From: Alteromonas sp. RKMC-009
GTDB taxonomy: Bacteria > Pseudomonadota > Gammaproteobacteria > Enterobacterales > Alteromonadaceae
Length of the DNA: 64,000 nt
Assembly: GCF_003584565.2 (NCBI RefSeq)
Contig: NZ_CP031010.1
Location: 1,426,001 to 1,490,000 of the forward strand
Direction of reading: 5' to 3'
Numbering within the stretch: the stretch's first letter is position 1; each line of letters begins with the position of its first letter. Under the pieces are notes generated by a model that saw nothing but the letters and a program-made list of their open reading frames with translations, searched no databases and was not told where the DNA came from. Both the position numbers and the translations under genes were made by a program. Positions 9,734 to 18,261 of the stretch are shown here, in pieces.

Positions 9734-9768
9734 GCCGGTTTTCTGACTCAGATCTTCTGTAAAAAGCA

Positions 9769-9794
9769 AAAAAGCCCGTTTCCACGGGCTTTTT
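9769..9794. terminator. Bidirectional terminator between flgP and flgN
   Basis: An 11-bp perfect stem AAAAAGCCCGT/ACGGGCTTTTT with a TTCC loop. The A-tract and T-tract make it work on both strands, ending flgP (+) and flgA-flgM-flgN (-). Confidence 0.92.
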
Positions 9795-9811
9795 GGTACT
9801 TGTCACTATTA

Positions 9812-10243
9812 TCAGGCGCTCACGCCTCTGCCTAATCCGGAGCCTTTCGGCTTTCCGCTTTTATCGTAGGTCAGAGATTCTTTGGCGCGGACTTCCAGCA
9901 TTAAATTACGCAGGTGGGTCAACCTGAGCTGACCCTGTTCAACAGCTTTTTGATTAACTGATGTACGGTACTGACACTCTTCGAGAAGCTTTTTGGCCTG
10001 GGCAATCAAGGCGGTAACATCGTCTGGCGCTGTTTTTTCCGCTGTAAGTGCAGTGTACTGCTTACTGATAGCAATATCACTTTGCTGAATGGTATCGAGG
10101 GTTTGCTCTTTATCCTTGAGCAGATTCATCAATGCCTCAGCATCCCGGGAGCTGATCAGGTGCAATTCCTGTTCAAGCAAAGTTGCCAGATGCGTTAAGT
10201 TTGCGATCTGTTGCTCCAGTGCCTGTACCAGTGACTGCGACAT
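9812..10243 (-). CDS. flgN: Flagellar export chaperone FlgN
   Basis: FlgN is the cytosolic chaperone that delivers the hook-filament junction proteins FlgK and FlgL to the flagellar export gate. The 143-residue product is almost wholly helical: the N-terminal ALEQQIANLTHLATLLEQELHLISSRDAEALMNLLKDKEQTLDTI helix is the family signature, with a flexible C-terminal tail (KPKGSGLGRG). It follows flgM by ten bases on the minus strand, the standard flgMN pairing. It is probably expressed from both the RpoN promoter upstream of flgA and the FliA promoter before flgM. Confidence 0.9.
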   Translation of the reverse strand: MSQSLVQALEQQIANLTHLATLLEQELHLISSRDAEALMNLLKDKEQTLDTIQQSDIAISKQYTALTAEKTAPDDVTALIAQAKKLLEECQYRTSVNQKAVEQGQLRLTHLRNLMLEVRAKESLTYDKSGKPKGSGLGRGVSA

Positions 10244-10253
10244 AAATTACTCT

Positions 10254-10589
10254 CTACGATTTAATGCCAAAAACCTGCGCTTCTAACCGTGCGATTTTCT
10301 GCGCCAGGGAATCCGGGTCGATTTTATACTCACCACTTTGAATGGCTTTCTTCAGTTTGTCGACCTTTTCCTGATTGACCGGCGCCTCAGTGCCTTTCTT
10401 CTGCACCTGACTTAACTGCTGAGCAGACTGAGTCAGTGAGACAGAATCCTGGCGCGGAGCCGTCGTCTGTGTATTTTTCGCCGCAGCTTCCTGTTGCTGC
10501 GCCGTTTGTGTCTGTGCCTGCTGATTATTCAGCTTTGCATTGTCAATGGGCGCCTTAGGGGTTCCATTGTTAACATTGTTGATTGCCAT
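10254..10589 (-). CDS. flgM: Anti-sigma-28 factor FlgM
   Basis: FlgM binds FliA (sigma-28) until the hook is finished and is then exported, releasing late gene expression. The 111-residue product has the expected disordered, Gln/Ala/Thr-rich N-terminal half and a C-terminal FliA-binding region: QDSVSLTQSAQQLSQVQ, then VDKLKKAIQSGEYKIDPDSLAQKI, the diagnostic motif. It sits between flgA and flgN on the minus strand. A near-perfect sigma-28 promoter lies directly upstream, giving the classical feedback in which FliA raises its own inhibitor. Confidence 0.95.
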   Translation of the reverse strand: MAINNVNNGTPKAPIDNAKLNNQQAQTQTAQQQEAAAKNTQTTAPRQDSVSLTQSAQQLSQVQKKGTEAPVNQEKVDKLKKAIQSGEYKIDPDSLAQKIARLEAQVFGIKS

Positions 10590-10624
10590 AAATTTTTTCC
10601 ACTACCAATAACACCTCATACACG

Positions 10625-10651
10625 TTATCGGCCTGAACTGGCGCATCTTTA
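10625..10651 (-). promoter_or_regulatory. Sigma-28 (FliA) promoter of flgMN
   Basis: Read on the minus strand: TAAA, exactly 15 bases, then GCCGATAA, identical to the enterobacterial FliA -10 core. It lies 36 bases before the flgM ATG. Confidence 0.88.
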
Positions 10652-10682
10652 ACCTTTTTTCAGTGTTTTTTACTGTTTCAGG

Positions 10683-11417
10683 CTATAAATTCACAACCAC
10701 TGTTTGCGTGCTGGCAACTTCAGCGATAAGCGTCTTTTTCGACGATGCGTTAACTACCTGAATACTATCGCCTATTACCCCGTCCTGTCTAGCGATGCCG
10801 GCCGTTTTCACCTGCATTCCCGCGGCCTGAGCACGGATAGTGATGCGATCACCTTTACAGACAAAGCATAGCATATTTGCCTGTACAGGCTGGCCGTCAC
10901 GGACCCGTCTTTTCATCCTCGCACCGATAAGTTCTTTTTGCGACATGTAACTGGTGTGCCGCAGCTGGTTAATGTCTACTTCAGCCAGCTTCAGGTTTGC
11001 TGATGTCAGCACTGTGCCCGGGCTGATAAGACCGGAGGTCACCACCACCGTGCGGGTCCGCGCAACCCGAGCGTTGGTAAACAGATACCAGTCATTGTTG
11101 CCGCAACTCACTCTTACTGAAATATAGGACTGGGTGAAGGCGCTGCTGTCTGCGTGATACTGAAAAGGAGTATGGCAGACGGGGATCTGAATGCGGTCAT
11201 CAACAGGCACAATACTTACCTGAATATTATCGTCGCCGTGAGCGTCACCAATTTCGCCTAACAGATAAGCCTGAGCTTCCTGCTGAATTTTTTCCCGCAT
11301 CTGCGCTGAAGATTGGGCAAATGCCGGGATACTGGCTATGTTTAGCATCATCAGCAACATAACCATCAGTGGCCTGCTTAAAGATTTCTGCAATAATTTC
11401 GATAACTTTTTCTGCAT
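10683..11417 (-). CDS. flgA: Flagellar P-ring assembly chaperone FlgA
   Basis: FlgA is a periplasmic chaperone for polymerisation of FlgI into the P ring. The 244-residue product has a signal peptide (LMVMLLMMLNIASIPAFA) and a C-terminal SAF domain (about 120-240) with VTSGLISPGTVLTSANL, RRVRDGQPVQANML and GDSIQVVN. Two cysteine pairs (CHTP...SCGN and CFVC) could form disulfides. It heads the minus-strand flgA-flgM-flgN set, and a sigma-54 element lies about 130 bases upstream. Confidence 0.92.
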   Translation of the reverse strand: MQKKLSKLLQKSLSRPLMVMLLMMLNIASIPAFAQSSAQMREKIQQEAQAYLLGEIGDAHGDDNIQVSIVPVDDRIQIPVCHTPFQYHADSSAFTQSYISVRVSCGNNDWYLFTNARVARTRTVVVTSGLISPGTVLTSANLKLAEVDINQLRHTSYMSQKELIGARMKRRVRDGQPVQANMLCFVCKGDRITIRAQAAGMQVKTAGIARQDGVIGDSIQVVNASSKKTLIAEVASTQTVVVNL

Positions 11418-11546
11418 GATGACTTTTTTCGTGTTCAGTTCATTGTATTTTGACTATGATTAAAAGCAGAACCCTTAGATTCGTAACGGTTAAAGTGTCA
11501 CTTTTTTGGCGATTCTGTTTTTAAACATTAAGTGATATGGTGAAAC

Positions 11547-11561
11547 GCAATGTTCGTGCCC
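11547..11561 (-). promoter_or_regulatory. Sigma-54 promoter of flgA-flgM-flgN
   Basis: Read on the minus strand: GGGCAC (complement of 11556-11561), GAACA, TTGC (complement of 11547-11550). The -24/-12 spacing is right. It implies a leader of about 120 bases before flgA. It lies only about 20 bases from the cheV start on the other strand. Confidence 0.65.
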
Positions 11562-11582
11562 AATTTAAATTAGAGGTGATGT

Positions 11583-12503
11583 ATGTCAGGCATTCTTGAT
11601 TCCGTTAACCAGCGCACGCAGTTAGTGGGGCAGAATAGGCTGGAGCTACTGTTATTCAGACTCAACGGCCGTCAGCGCTTTGGTATTAACGTGTTCAAAG
11701 TGCGGGAGGTACTGCAGTGCCCGCCATTGACAGCAATGCCTAAATTGAATTCACTGGTACGGGGAATCGCGCATATCCGCGGGCAAACCATTTCTGTCAT
11801 AGACCTTAGCATGGCAACAGGCGGCAGACGGATTGAAAACCTCGAAACAGCATTTATCGTTATTGCCGAGTACAACCGCTCAGTACAGGGCTTTCTGGTT
11901 GGCGCGGTTGAACGCATTATCAATACGAACTGGGATGCCATTATGCCCCCGCCGCAGGGTACGGGCCGCGCCAGTTATCTCACTGCCGTTACGGAAGTGG
12001 ATAAAGAGCTGGTGGAAATTCTGGACGTAGAAAAAATTCTTAACGAAATTTCTCCGCTCAAAGCCGAGGTCAGTGAAGATGTTATCGCCGGGCTGGATAC
12101 CACTGCTCAGGAAGATAAGATTATATTCATTGCCGATGACTCTTCTGTTGCCCGCAGTCAGGTGAAAAAAGCGCTGACGGCACTGGGACTGAAAATGGAG
12201 CTGGCTAAGAATGGCCTGGAAGCATTGAACCGTCTCAAAGAGATTGCTGCTGAAACCGGCGACGTTACAGATAAAGTGGGCGTACTGGTTTCCGATATAG
12301 AAATGCCGGAAATGGACGGATACACACTGACGGCTGAAATTAAAAACACCCCTGAATTGCAGAAATTAAAAGTGGTTCTGCACACGTCGTTAAGCGGGGT
12401 ATTCAATCAGGCGATGGTGCAAAAAGTCGGTGCCGATGATTTCATTGCAAAATTCCATCCTGATGAACTTGCTACTGCTGTAGGTAAATGGTTGTCTAAC
12501 TGA
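11583..12503 (+). CDS. cheV: Chemotaxis coupling protein CheV
   Basis: CheV couples chemoreceptors to CheA and has a phosphorylatable receiver that tunes adaptation. The 306-residue product joins a CheW domain (about 20-155; FGINVFKVREVLQCPPLTAMP, GIAHIRGQTISVIDL) to a response-regulator receiver (about 178-304) with acidic pair Asp185-Asp186 and phospho-acceptor Asp238 in SDIEMPEMDG. An AGAGGTGATG ribosome-binding site overlaps the start. cheR follows after 19 bases. The pair sits beside flgA and before flgB, as in Vibrio and Shewanella polar systems. Confidence 0.94.
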   Translation: MSGILDSVNQRTQLVGQNRLELLLFRLNGRQRFGINVFKVREVLQCPPLTAMPKLNSLVRGIAHIRGQTISVIDLSMATGGRRIENLETAFIVIAEYNRSVQGFLVGAVERIINTNWDAIMPPPQGTGRASYLTAVTEVDKELVEILDVEKILNEISPLKAEVSEDVIAGLDTTAQEDKIIFIADDSSVARSQVKKALTALGLKMELAKNGLEALNRLKEIAAETGDVTDKVGVLVSDIEMPEMDGYTLTAEIKNTPELQKLKVVLHTSLSGVFNQAMVQKVGADDFIAKFHPDELATAVGKWLSN

Positions 12504-12522
12504 TTGACGGGGCCAGGGAAGC

Positions 12523-13356
12523 TTGAAAAATAAAGAAGTGTCTGCCGATAGTTACCGTCAGTTCGGAACTTTTCTGCAGCAACAGTGTGGCATTTCGTTA
12601 GGCGACAACAAGCAATATCTTGTTCGTAGCCGCTTGTCGTCTTTGATGTACGAATACGACTACGACAGTCTGGACGGATTGATTGCAGCAGTGGTACGCG
12701 GTGGGAACCGTAATCTGTTGCAATCCGTTCTGGATGCCATGACCACCAATGAAACCCTCTGGTTTCGTGATAATTATCCCTACGAATTACTTATCAATAA
12801 TATCTTGCCGCAGTACGCCAGTGAAAATCGCCGGTTGCGGATCTGGAGTGCTGCCTGTTCCTCAGGACAGGAACCGTACTCCATCGCTATGTCAGTACTG
12901 GAATTTCAGCGGCAAAAACCCGGCGCTTTAAGAGCAGGTGTGGAAATTACCGGCACAGATTTGTCGTCGGCCATGCTGGAGAAGTGCAACAAAGGTGTGT
13001 ATGACGAACTTTCTCTGGCCCGCGGGTTATCGGCAGAACGCCGACAACGCTATTTCTCTCCCAACAGTGAGGGTATGGTTCAGGTCAATGAGGAAGTACG
13101 CAGAATGGTTACTTTCAAAAGCCTGAATCTGCTGCACAGTTATACAGCCCTGGGTCGCTTCGACATCGTATTTTGCCGTAATGTACTGATTTATTTTCCG
13201 GCAGATGTGAAACAAAAGATACTGCAACAAATTGCCGCCCAGATGCAGCCCGGGGGGATTTTGTTCCTCGGCGCTTCGGAATCTATCGGTGAAGCCGGAT
13301 CTCACTTTACCATGGTGAAGTGCCATCCCGGCCTTTACTATCAAAGAAATAAATAA
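12523..13356 (+). CDS. cheR: Chemoreceptor methyltransferase CheR
   Basis: CheR methylates glutamates of chemoreceptors using S-adenosylmethionine and so drives adaptation. The 277-residue product has the helical CheR N-domain (about 8-75) and the class I methyltransferase domain with WSAACSSGQEPYSIAM (SAM site), ITGTDLSSAML, and FCRNVLIYF. The start is a TTG at 12523 preceded by AGGGA, giving the normal N-terminus. It is coupled to cheV. A GC-rich palindrome follows it, then the flgB promoter. Confidence 0.93.
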   Translation: MKNKEVSADSYRQFGTFLQQQCGISLGDNKQYLVRSRLSSLMYEYDYDSLDGLIAAVVRGGNRNLLQSVLDAMTTNETLWFRDNYPYELLINNILPQYASENRRLRIWSAACSSGQEPYSIAMSVLEFQRQKPGALRAGVEITGTDLSSAMLEKCNKGVYDELSLARGLSAERRQRYFSPNSEGMVQVNEEVRRMVTFKSLNLLHSYTALGRFDIVFCRNVLIYFPADVKQKILQQIAAQMQPGGILFLGASESIGEAGSHFTMVKCHPGLYYQRNK

Positions 13357-13362
13357 TCTCCT

Positions 13363-13382
13363 GACGCCCCGCCCGGGGCGTC
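13363..13382. terminator. GC-rich hairpin between cheR and flgB
   Basis: An 8-bp stem GACGCCCC/GGGGCGTC with a GCCC loop. On the plus strand it is followed by A residues, not T, so it is not a textbook intrinsic terminator; it may still stop cheVR transcription or act in the mRNA. Confidence 0.4.
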
Positions 13383-13392
13383 AAAAAATACT

Positions 13393-13408
13393 TGGCACTT
13401 CATTTGCA
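13393..13408 (+). promoter_or_regulatory. Sigma-54 promoter of flgBCDE
   Basis: TGGCAC at 13393-13398, five bases, TTGC at 13404-13407, then A: a perfect core RpoN element 92 bases before flgB. It is the likely start of the flgBCDE transcript. Confidence 0.88.
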
Positions 13409-13498
13409 AAGTTTTCAACAATAAGAAAACGACGATTCATACTCTGAATCTCTTTTTAATTCGATGTTGTAGGAATCTTTGCCTGTGGAGTGTTTTAC

Positions 13499-13906
13499 AT
13501 GGCCATCAACTTAGACAATCTGACCGGTTTCCATAAAAAAGCGCTGGATATCAGAGAGCAGAAGATGGAAGTGATTGCCGGTAATCTGGCAAACGCTAAC
13601 ACACCCGGCTACAAAGCCCGCGATATAGACTTTAAGCAAGCCATGGAAAGCGCCCGCAGTGAACAGCGCCAGGGCTCTTTGCAGCGCACTCATGAAAATC
13701 ACATTGGTGGCGGTCTTAATATCAACAGCTTCGACATCGATTATCGAATCCCAAATCAGCCCGACACCGGGGACGGCAACACCGTTGAAGTGCAGGCTGA
13801 AAGAAATGCCTTTCTGGATAACGGAATGAGATACCAGGCAACCCTGCAATTTCTCGAAGGAAAACTGAAAGGTATGAAGAAGGCCTTAAGTGGAGGGCAA
13901 AGTTAA
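13499..13906 (+). CDS. flgB: Flagellar proximal rod protein FlgB
   Basis: FlgB is the first rod subunit on the MS ring/export gate. The 135-residue product starts at the ATG at 13499 (GGAGTG six bases upstream), giving MAINLDNLTG; an upstream GTG at 13490 is less likely. The N-terminal rod motif is present (NLANANTPGYKARDIDFKQAM), as is the C-terminal helix (LEGKLKGMKKAL). Its stop overlaps the flgC start in TAATG, so translation is coupled. Confidence 0.95.
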   Translation: MAINLDNLTGFHKKALDIREQKMEVIAGNLANANTPGYKARDIDFKQAMESARSEQRQGSLQRTHENHIGGGLNINSFDIDYRIPNQPDTGDGNTVEVQAERNAFLDNGMRYQATLQFLEGKLKGMKKALSGGQS

Positions 13907-14328
13907 TGAGCCTGTTTAATGTCATGTCCATTTCCGGTACCGGTATGGAAGCAGAAAGTGTCCGTCTGAACACCACCGCCAGTAACATTGCTAACGCTAA
14001 CAGCGTCAGCAGCAGTTACGAAGAAACCTATAAGGCACGCTATCCGGTTTTCGCCGCAGAACTTGCCAGAGCATCTGATGAACAGAGCAAAGGCGTGGGT
14101 GTTGAGGTTAAAGGCGTAGTGGAGAGCGATGCACCTCTGCAAATTGAGTATGCACCGAACAATCCCATGGCTGATGAAAACGGTTATATCTACAAGCCCA
14201 ACGTCAACATTGTCGAAGAAATGGCAAATATGATGTCCGCTTCGAAAGGCTACGAAACAAACGTTCAGGTTGCTGATACAACCAAACGTATTTTCCGTCA
14301 GGTACTGCAGCTTGGTCGCGGTCAGTAA
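13906..14328 (+). CDS. flgC: Flagellar proximal rod protein FlgC
   Basis: FlgC is a proximal rod subunit. The 140-residue product has the conserved N-terminal pattern GTGMEAESVRLNTTASNIANAN and the C-terminal KPNVNIVEEMANMMSASKGYETNVQVADTTK helix typical of rod proteins. It overlaps flgB by one base and is followed by flgD after 24 bases. Confidence 0.96.
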   Translation: MSLFNVMSISGTGMEAESVRLNTTASNIANANSVSSSYEETYKARYPVFAAELARASDEQSKGVGVEVKGVVESDAPLQIEYAPNNPMADENGYIYKPNVNIVEEMANMMSASKGYETNVQVADTTKRIFRQVLQLGRGQ

Positions 14329-14352
14329 CCGCGCTGAGCAGAGGGTATTTTC

Positions 14353-15042
14353 GTGAGTACTATTTCAAATACGACCGGCTTAAATTCAGAGCTCTACTGG
14401 CAGGAAGAAGGTGTAGCCGTTGCCGATGGCAGCGAACAGCGCCTGACTCAGGAAGACTTTTTCTCATTGCTTACAGAGCAGCTGGCGAATCAGGATCCAA
14501 CTAAACCGGTGGACAATGATCAGATGGTTGCCCAGATGACATCTTTCACGATGGCAGACGGGATCTCCCAGTTGAATGAAAAGTTCGAATCCTTTGCCGC
14601 GTCCATGACATCCAACCAGGCATTGCAGGCTTCCAGTCTGATCGGTCAGCAGGTGCTGGTGGAAGGTAATGTGGGCTACATGGCAGAAGAAGGTGCCGGC
14701 TTCAGTGGCGTACTGGTTAACGATCAGACCGTGCAGGATCTGAAGATCACCATCGAAAATCAATATGGTGAAATTGTTAAGACCATTGATGCAGGTACGC
14801 AGGCGGCAGGAAATATCCAGTTTAACTGGGACGGAACAGACACAAACGGCAATCCTATGCCGGCCGGAGAATATGTGGTTAATGCTAACGGCACCGTCGA
14901 CAATGAAGGGACAACCGTTCCTACTGCTATTAACCGGCAGGTAGGCAGTGTCAGCATGACTGGCAGCAGTCAGGGCATTATTTTGAATTTGGCGGGTGAT
15001 GTGAGTATCAACCTCAGCGACGTCATCCAGATAGGCAGTTAA
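14353..15042 (+). CDS. flgD: Flagellar hook cap / assembly protein FlgD
   Basis: FlgD caps the growing hook so that FlgE can polymerise. The 229-residue product has the N-terminal cap region (LTQEDFFSLLTEQLANQDPTKPVDNDQMVAQMTSFT), a helical linker, and the C-terminal Ig-like/tudor part (INFNWDGT-like FNWDGTDTNGNPMPAGEY). The start is a GTG at 14353. It is a normal-size member of the family. Confidence 0.95.
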   Translation: MSTISNTTGLNSELYWQEEGVAVADGSEQRLTQEDFFSLLTEQLANQDPTKPVDNDQMVAQMTSFTMADGISQLNEKFESFAASMTSNQALQASSLIGQQVLVEGNVGYMAEEGAGFSGVLVNDQTVQDLKITIENQYGEIVKTIDAGTQAAGNIQFNWDGTDTNGNPMPAGEYVVNANGTVDNEGTTVPTAINRQVGSVSMTGSSQGIILNLAGDVSINLSDVIQIGS

Positions 15043-15056
15043 CAGGAGAAAGAGTT

Positions 15057-16442
15057 ATGTCTTTTAATATTGCACTTAGTGGCGTTGCAGCCGCGCAGAA
15101 AGATCTCGACGTAACCGCCAATAACATCGCGAACGTCAACACGGTGGGCTTTAAAGAGTCCCGCGCAGAATTTGGTGATGTCTATGCATCGTCATTGCTG
15201 GCAGGCGGTAAAACAAAAGTCGGTGACGGTGTTTTGACACAAGATGTGGCACAGCAGTTTTCTCAGGGTAGTTTACAGTTTACTAATACTTCTCTGGATC
15301 TTGCGATCACAGGTAACGGCTTCTTTGCTACGGTGCCTGAAATCACATCACGGGACTTCTCATTTACCCGTGCCGGACAGTTCAAGCTGGATGAAGATAA
15401 CTTCGTTGTGAACAGTAATGGTGACAACTTATTAGGATTTCCGGTAAATACAGATGGCACCAGTTCATCTGTAGCATTAAGTACTACCATTCCCGTACGC
15501 ATTCCTGATTCATCCGGTTCGCCGCAACAAACAAGCGAAGTGGATATCCGGATGAACTTGCCGGCAGGGGATCAGGCACTGGACCCTACATTATTTAATC
15601 CGGACGATCCGCTGACTTATAACGCGGCTACATCGGTGACCGTTTATGATTCACTGGGTGACAGCCATGTAATGACTTACTATTTCATTAAAGACCCGGC
15701 GGCTACAACCACTAATGACTGGTATGTTGCTACTGCCATCGATGACAATCTCGTCGATCTGGTGAACTCTGACGGGACTAACTCAGACCCGGCAACGGCG
15801 ACGAACGTGGTTGGTACTGCAAGTGGTTCAGCAGTCACCGTGGCGAAAATGTCTTTCAGTCAGGGCGGTGATTTTGTGGGCATTGAATCGCCGGATGGTG
15901 TGGCTCAGACTAACCTGAAGATTCAAACAGAAGCCTTAGGTGGAACTATTCTGTCAAACGGTTCTGATCCGTCACAACAAATTGCAATAGACTTTAACCT
16001 TGATCCGGCGGGGGCAACCACCAACGAACCGACTCAGTTTGCGTCAGCGTTTGAGGTTACTTCACTGGAGCAGGATGGTTTACCGGTAGGCCGTTTAACT
16101 GGTATCGATATCGGTGCCGACGGTCTGGTTCGGGCGACCTTCTCTAACGGAACTTCTGAGCCTATCGTACGGGTTGCGCTGGTGCGCTTTTCAAACGAGC
16201 AGGGCCTGACCCAGCAAAGCAGCACCCAGTGGAAAGAATCAATTGCTTCCGGTGAGGCACTGGCTGGTGAAGCCACAACCGGTACTTACGGTGAAATTAA
16301 CTCATCAGCTCTGGAACAGGCAAACGTTAACCTGACTACCGAGCTGATTGACCTGATCATCGCTCAGCGTAACTTCCAGGCGAACTCACGGGCGCTGGAG
16401 GTCAATAACCAGCTGAACCAGACAATTCTGAATATCCGTTAA
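15057..16442 (+). CDS. flgE: Flagellar hook protein FlgE
   Basis: FlgE polymerises into the universal-joint hook. The 461-residue product has the N-terminal D0 region (NIALSGVAAAQKDLDVTANNIANVNTVGFKESRAEF), central D1/D2 beta domains, and the C-terminal D0 helix (LEQANVNLTTELIDLIIAQRNFQANSRAL). AGGAG precedes the ATG. It is the last gene before a strong terminator; flgF has its own promoter. Confidence 0.96.
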   Translation: MSFNIALSGVAAAQKDLDVTANNIANVNTVGFKESRAEFGDVYASSLLAGGKTKVGDGVLTQDVAQQFSQGSLQFTNTSLDLAITGNGFFATVPEITSRDFSFTRAGQFKLDEDNFVVNSNGDNLLGFPVNTDGTSSSVALSTTIPVRIPDSSGSPQQTSEVDIRMNLPAGDQALDPTLFNPDDPLTYNAATSVTVYDSLGDSHVMTYYFIKDPAATTTNDWYVATAIDDNLVDLVNSDGTNSDPATATNVVGTASGSAVTVAKMSFSQGGDFVGIESPDGVAQTNLKIQTEALGGTILSNGSDPSQQIAIDFNLDPAGATTNEPTQFASAFEVTSLEQDGLPVGRLTGIDIGADGLVRATFSNGTSEPIVRVALVRFSNEQGLTQQSSTQWKESIASGEALAGEATTGTYGEINSSALEQANVNLTTELIDLIIAQRNFQANSRALEVNNQLNQTILNIR

Positions 16443-16466
16443 TACGTCAGTGGTATAACATTCAGG

Positions 16467-16494
16467 CAGGCCGGTTTTCCGGCCTGTTTTATTT
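16467..16494 (+). terminator. Terminator after flgE
   Basis: Perfect 8-bp stem CAGGCCGG/CCGGCCTG with a TTTT loop, followed by TTTTATTT. This is a canonical rho-independent terminator that separates flgBCDE from flgFGHIJKL. Confidence 0.92.
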
Positions 16495-16614
16495 CCGCAG
16501 CGGGGCGTTCACTCACATTCTGCACGCTGAAATTTACCCTCCGCCCGTGTTGTCAGGCGAGGAAACTTTGTCAGCAAACCGTCAAACTTTCCCTTCTTTA
16601 CGTCAATTTACTTT

Positions 16615-16630
16615 TGGCATTTGAATTGCA
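16615..16630 (+). promoter_or_regulatory. Sigma-54 promoter of flgFGHIJKL
   Basis: TGGCAT at 16615-16620, five bases, TTGC at 16626-16629, then A. It differs from the RpoN consensus at one -24 base and lies 41 bases before flgF. Confidence 0.78.
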
Positions 16631-16670
16631 GTTGTCACTGTAAGGTTCATAAAAACGTCAAAAGTCAGTC

Positions 16671-17414
16671 ATGGATAAATTACTCTATATTGCTGCAAGC
16701 GGCGCCAAGCAAGACCTGCTGGCCACCGGAGTGCGCGCCAATAATCTGGCTAATGCGCAAACCACCGGTTTCCGTGCGCAGCTTGAACAGGCCAGAGCTA
16801 TGCCGGCATACGGCGAAGGTTTGCCGACCCGTGTATTTTCCATGACTGAAAGCCCGTCTAATAACTACGAGTCCGGTGCGATGGTGCAGACCAACCGCGA
16901 TCTGGATGTTGCTATTCAGGGAGACGGCTGGTTTTCCGTTCAGGGCGCCGACGGGCAGGAAGCTTACAGCCGTGACGGCAGCTTTCAGCTTGGTGCTGAC
17001 GGCATGCTCACAGACATGCACGGCAACATTGTGATGGGTGACAACGGGCCAATTTATCTGCCTGTGCCACTGGATAATCTGAATATTGCAATGGACGGCA
17101 CCATTTCCACCCGCCCTGTTGGCGCACCGGAGAATGTGTCGGAAGAGGTGGGCCGGTTAAAGCTGGTTAACCCCGATTTAAATAACCTGGAAAAAGGGTA
17201 TGACGGTCTGTTCAGAACCAAAGACGGCGCGGCAGTCGATGCCGATGCAAATGTTATGGTCAGAACGGGCATGCTGGAAAGTTCCAATGTGAATGCGGTT
17301 GATGAGATGGTCAATATGATCAGTCTGCAACGCCATTATGAGATGCAGGTCAAGCTGATGAAAGAAGCTGACCAGCTGTCGACTCAGGGCAATCAGCTAC
17401 TTCGCATAATTTAA
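16671..17414 (+). CDS. flgF: Flagellar rod protein FlgF
   Basis: FlgF is a proximal rod subunit linking FlgB/C to the distal rod. The 247-residue product has the typical N-terminus (DKLLYIAASGAKQDLLATGVRANNLANAQTTGFRAQLEQARAM), a central beta domain with GDGWFSVQGADGQEAYSRDGSFQ, and the C-terminal SSNVNAVDEMVNMISLQRHYEMQVKLM helix. It is the first gene of the distal-rod/ring/junction operon; flgG follows after 47 bases. Confidence 0.95.
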   Translation: MDKLLYIAASGAKQDLLATGVRANNLANAQTTGFRAQLEQARAMPAYGEGLPTRVFSMTESPSNNYESGAMVQTNRDLDVAIQGDGWFSVQGADGQEAYSRDGSFQLGADGMLTDMHGNIVMGDNGPIYLPVPLDNLNIAMDGTISTRPVGAPENVSEEVGRLKLVNPDLNNLEKGYDGLFRTKDGAAVDADANVMVRTGMLESSNVNAVDEMVNMISLQRHYEMQVKLMKEADQLSTQGNQLLRII

Positions 17415-17461
17415 TTTTTAACTAACGACCACATGCTGTTGCCGGTGGTCAGGAGGTCGAT

Positions 17462-18250
17462 ATGCATCCTGCGTTATGGATTAGTAAAACTGGGCTAGAC
17501 GCCGCACAAACCGACGTTGCCGTGGTATCCAATAACCTGGCAAACGCCTCAACAGTAGGCTTCAAGAAAGATCGTGCGATCTTTGAAGATCTGCTGTACC
17601 AGAATATCAATCAGCCGGGCGGACGTTCGTCGGCCGACACTGAATTGCCTTCAGGCCTGATGCTGGGTTCCGGTTCAAAAGTGGTTGCTACGCAAAAAGC
17701 CCATACTCAGGGCAATATGCTGACTACCGAAAATGCACTGGATATGTCTATTCAGGGCCGCGGATATTTTGAAATTCTGCAGCCTGACGGCACCATTGCT
17801 TATACCCGTAATGGTCAGTTTACATTAAACGATCAGGGCCAGATTGTGACCTCAGGCGCCGGTTTCCTGTTACAGCCGGAAATTGCAGTTCCTGAAGATG
17901 CCCAGCAAATTACTATTTCTCAGGATGGTGAGATTTCTGCCTCGGTACGTGGTCAGGCTGAACCTCAGGTGCTGGGCCAGTTGAACGTGTCTGATTTTGT
18001 TAACCCCACCGGCTTACAACCTACCGGACAAAACCTGTTTGTGGAAACCGCATCCAGCGGGGCGCCGATTCAGGGCGTGCCGGGTTTACAGGGGCTGGGT
18101 ACGATTTCTCAGGGCACGCTGGAAACCTCCAATGTGAACGTCACGGAAGAACTGGTAAACCTGATTGAAAGTCAGCGTTTATATGAGATGAACTCAAAAG
18201 TAATTTCTTCCGTTGACCAGATGCTTGGTCAGGTGATTCAGCAGCTTTAA
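17462..18250 (+). CDS. flgG: Flagellar distal rod protein FlgG
   Basis: FlgG builds the distal rod that crosses the periplasm. The 262-residue product has the family's length and motifs: LWISKTGLDAAQTDVAVVSNNLANASTVGFKKDRA at the start, GRGYFEILQPDGTIAYTRNGQF in the middle, and the terminal SNVNVTEELVNLIESQRLYEMNSKVISSVDQML. A clear AGGAGGTCGAT ribosome-binding site precedes the ATG. Confidence 0.96.
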   Translation: MHPALWISKTGLDAAQTDVAVVSNNLANASTVGFKKDRAIFEDLLYQNINQPGGRSSADTELPSGLMLGSGSKVVATQKAHTQGNMLTTENALDMSIQGRGYFEILQPDGTIAYTRNGQFTLNDQGQIVTSGAGFLLQPEIAVPEDAQQITISQDGEISASVRGQAEPQVLGQLNVSDFVNPTGLQPTGQNLFVETASSGAPIQGVPGLQGLGTISQGTLETSNVNVTEELVNLIESQRLYEMNSKVISSVDQMLGQVIQQL

Positions 18251-18261
18251 CAGGTGATGTC

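Noticed and set aside
11481..11520. Sigma-28 promoter for cheV (TAAAGTGT ... GGCGATTC)
   Set aside because: The spacing is about two bases short and three of eight -10 bases differ, so it is too weak to call.
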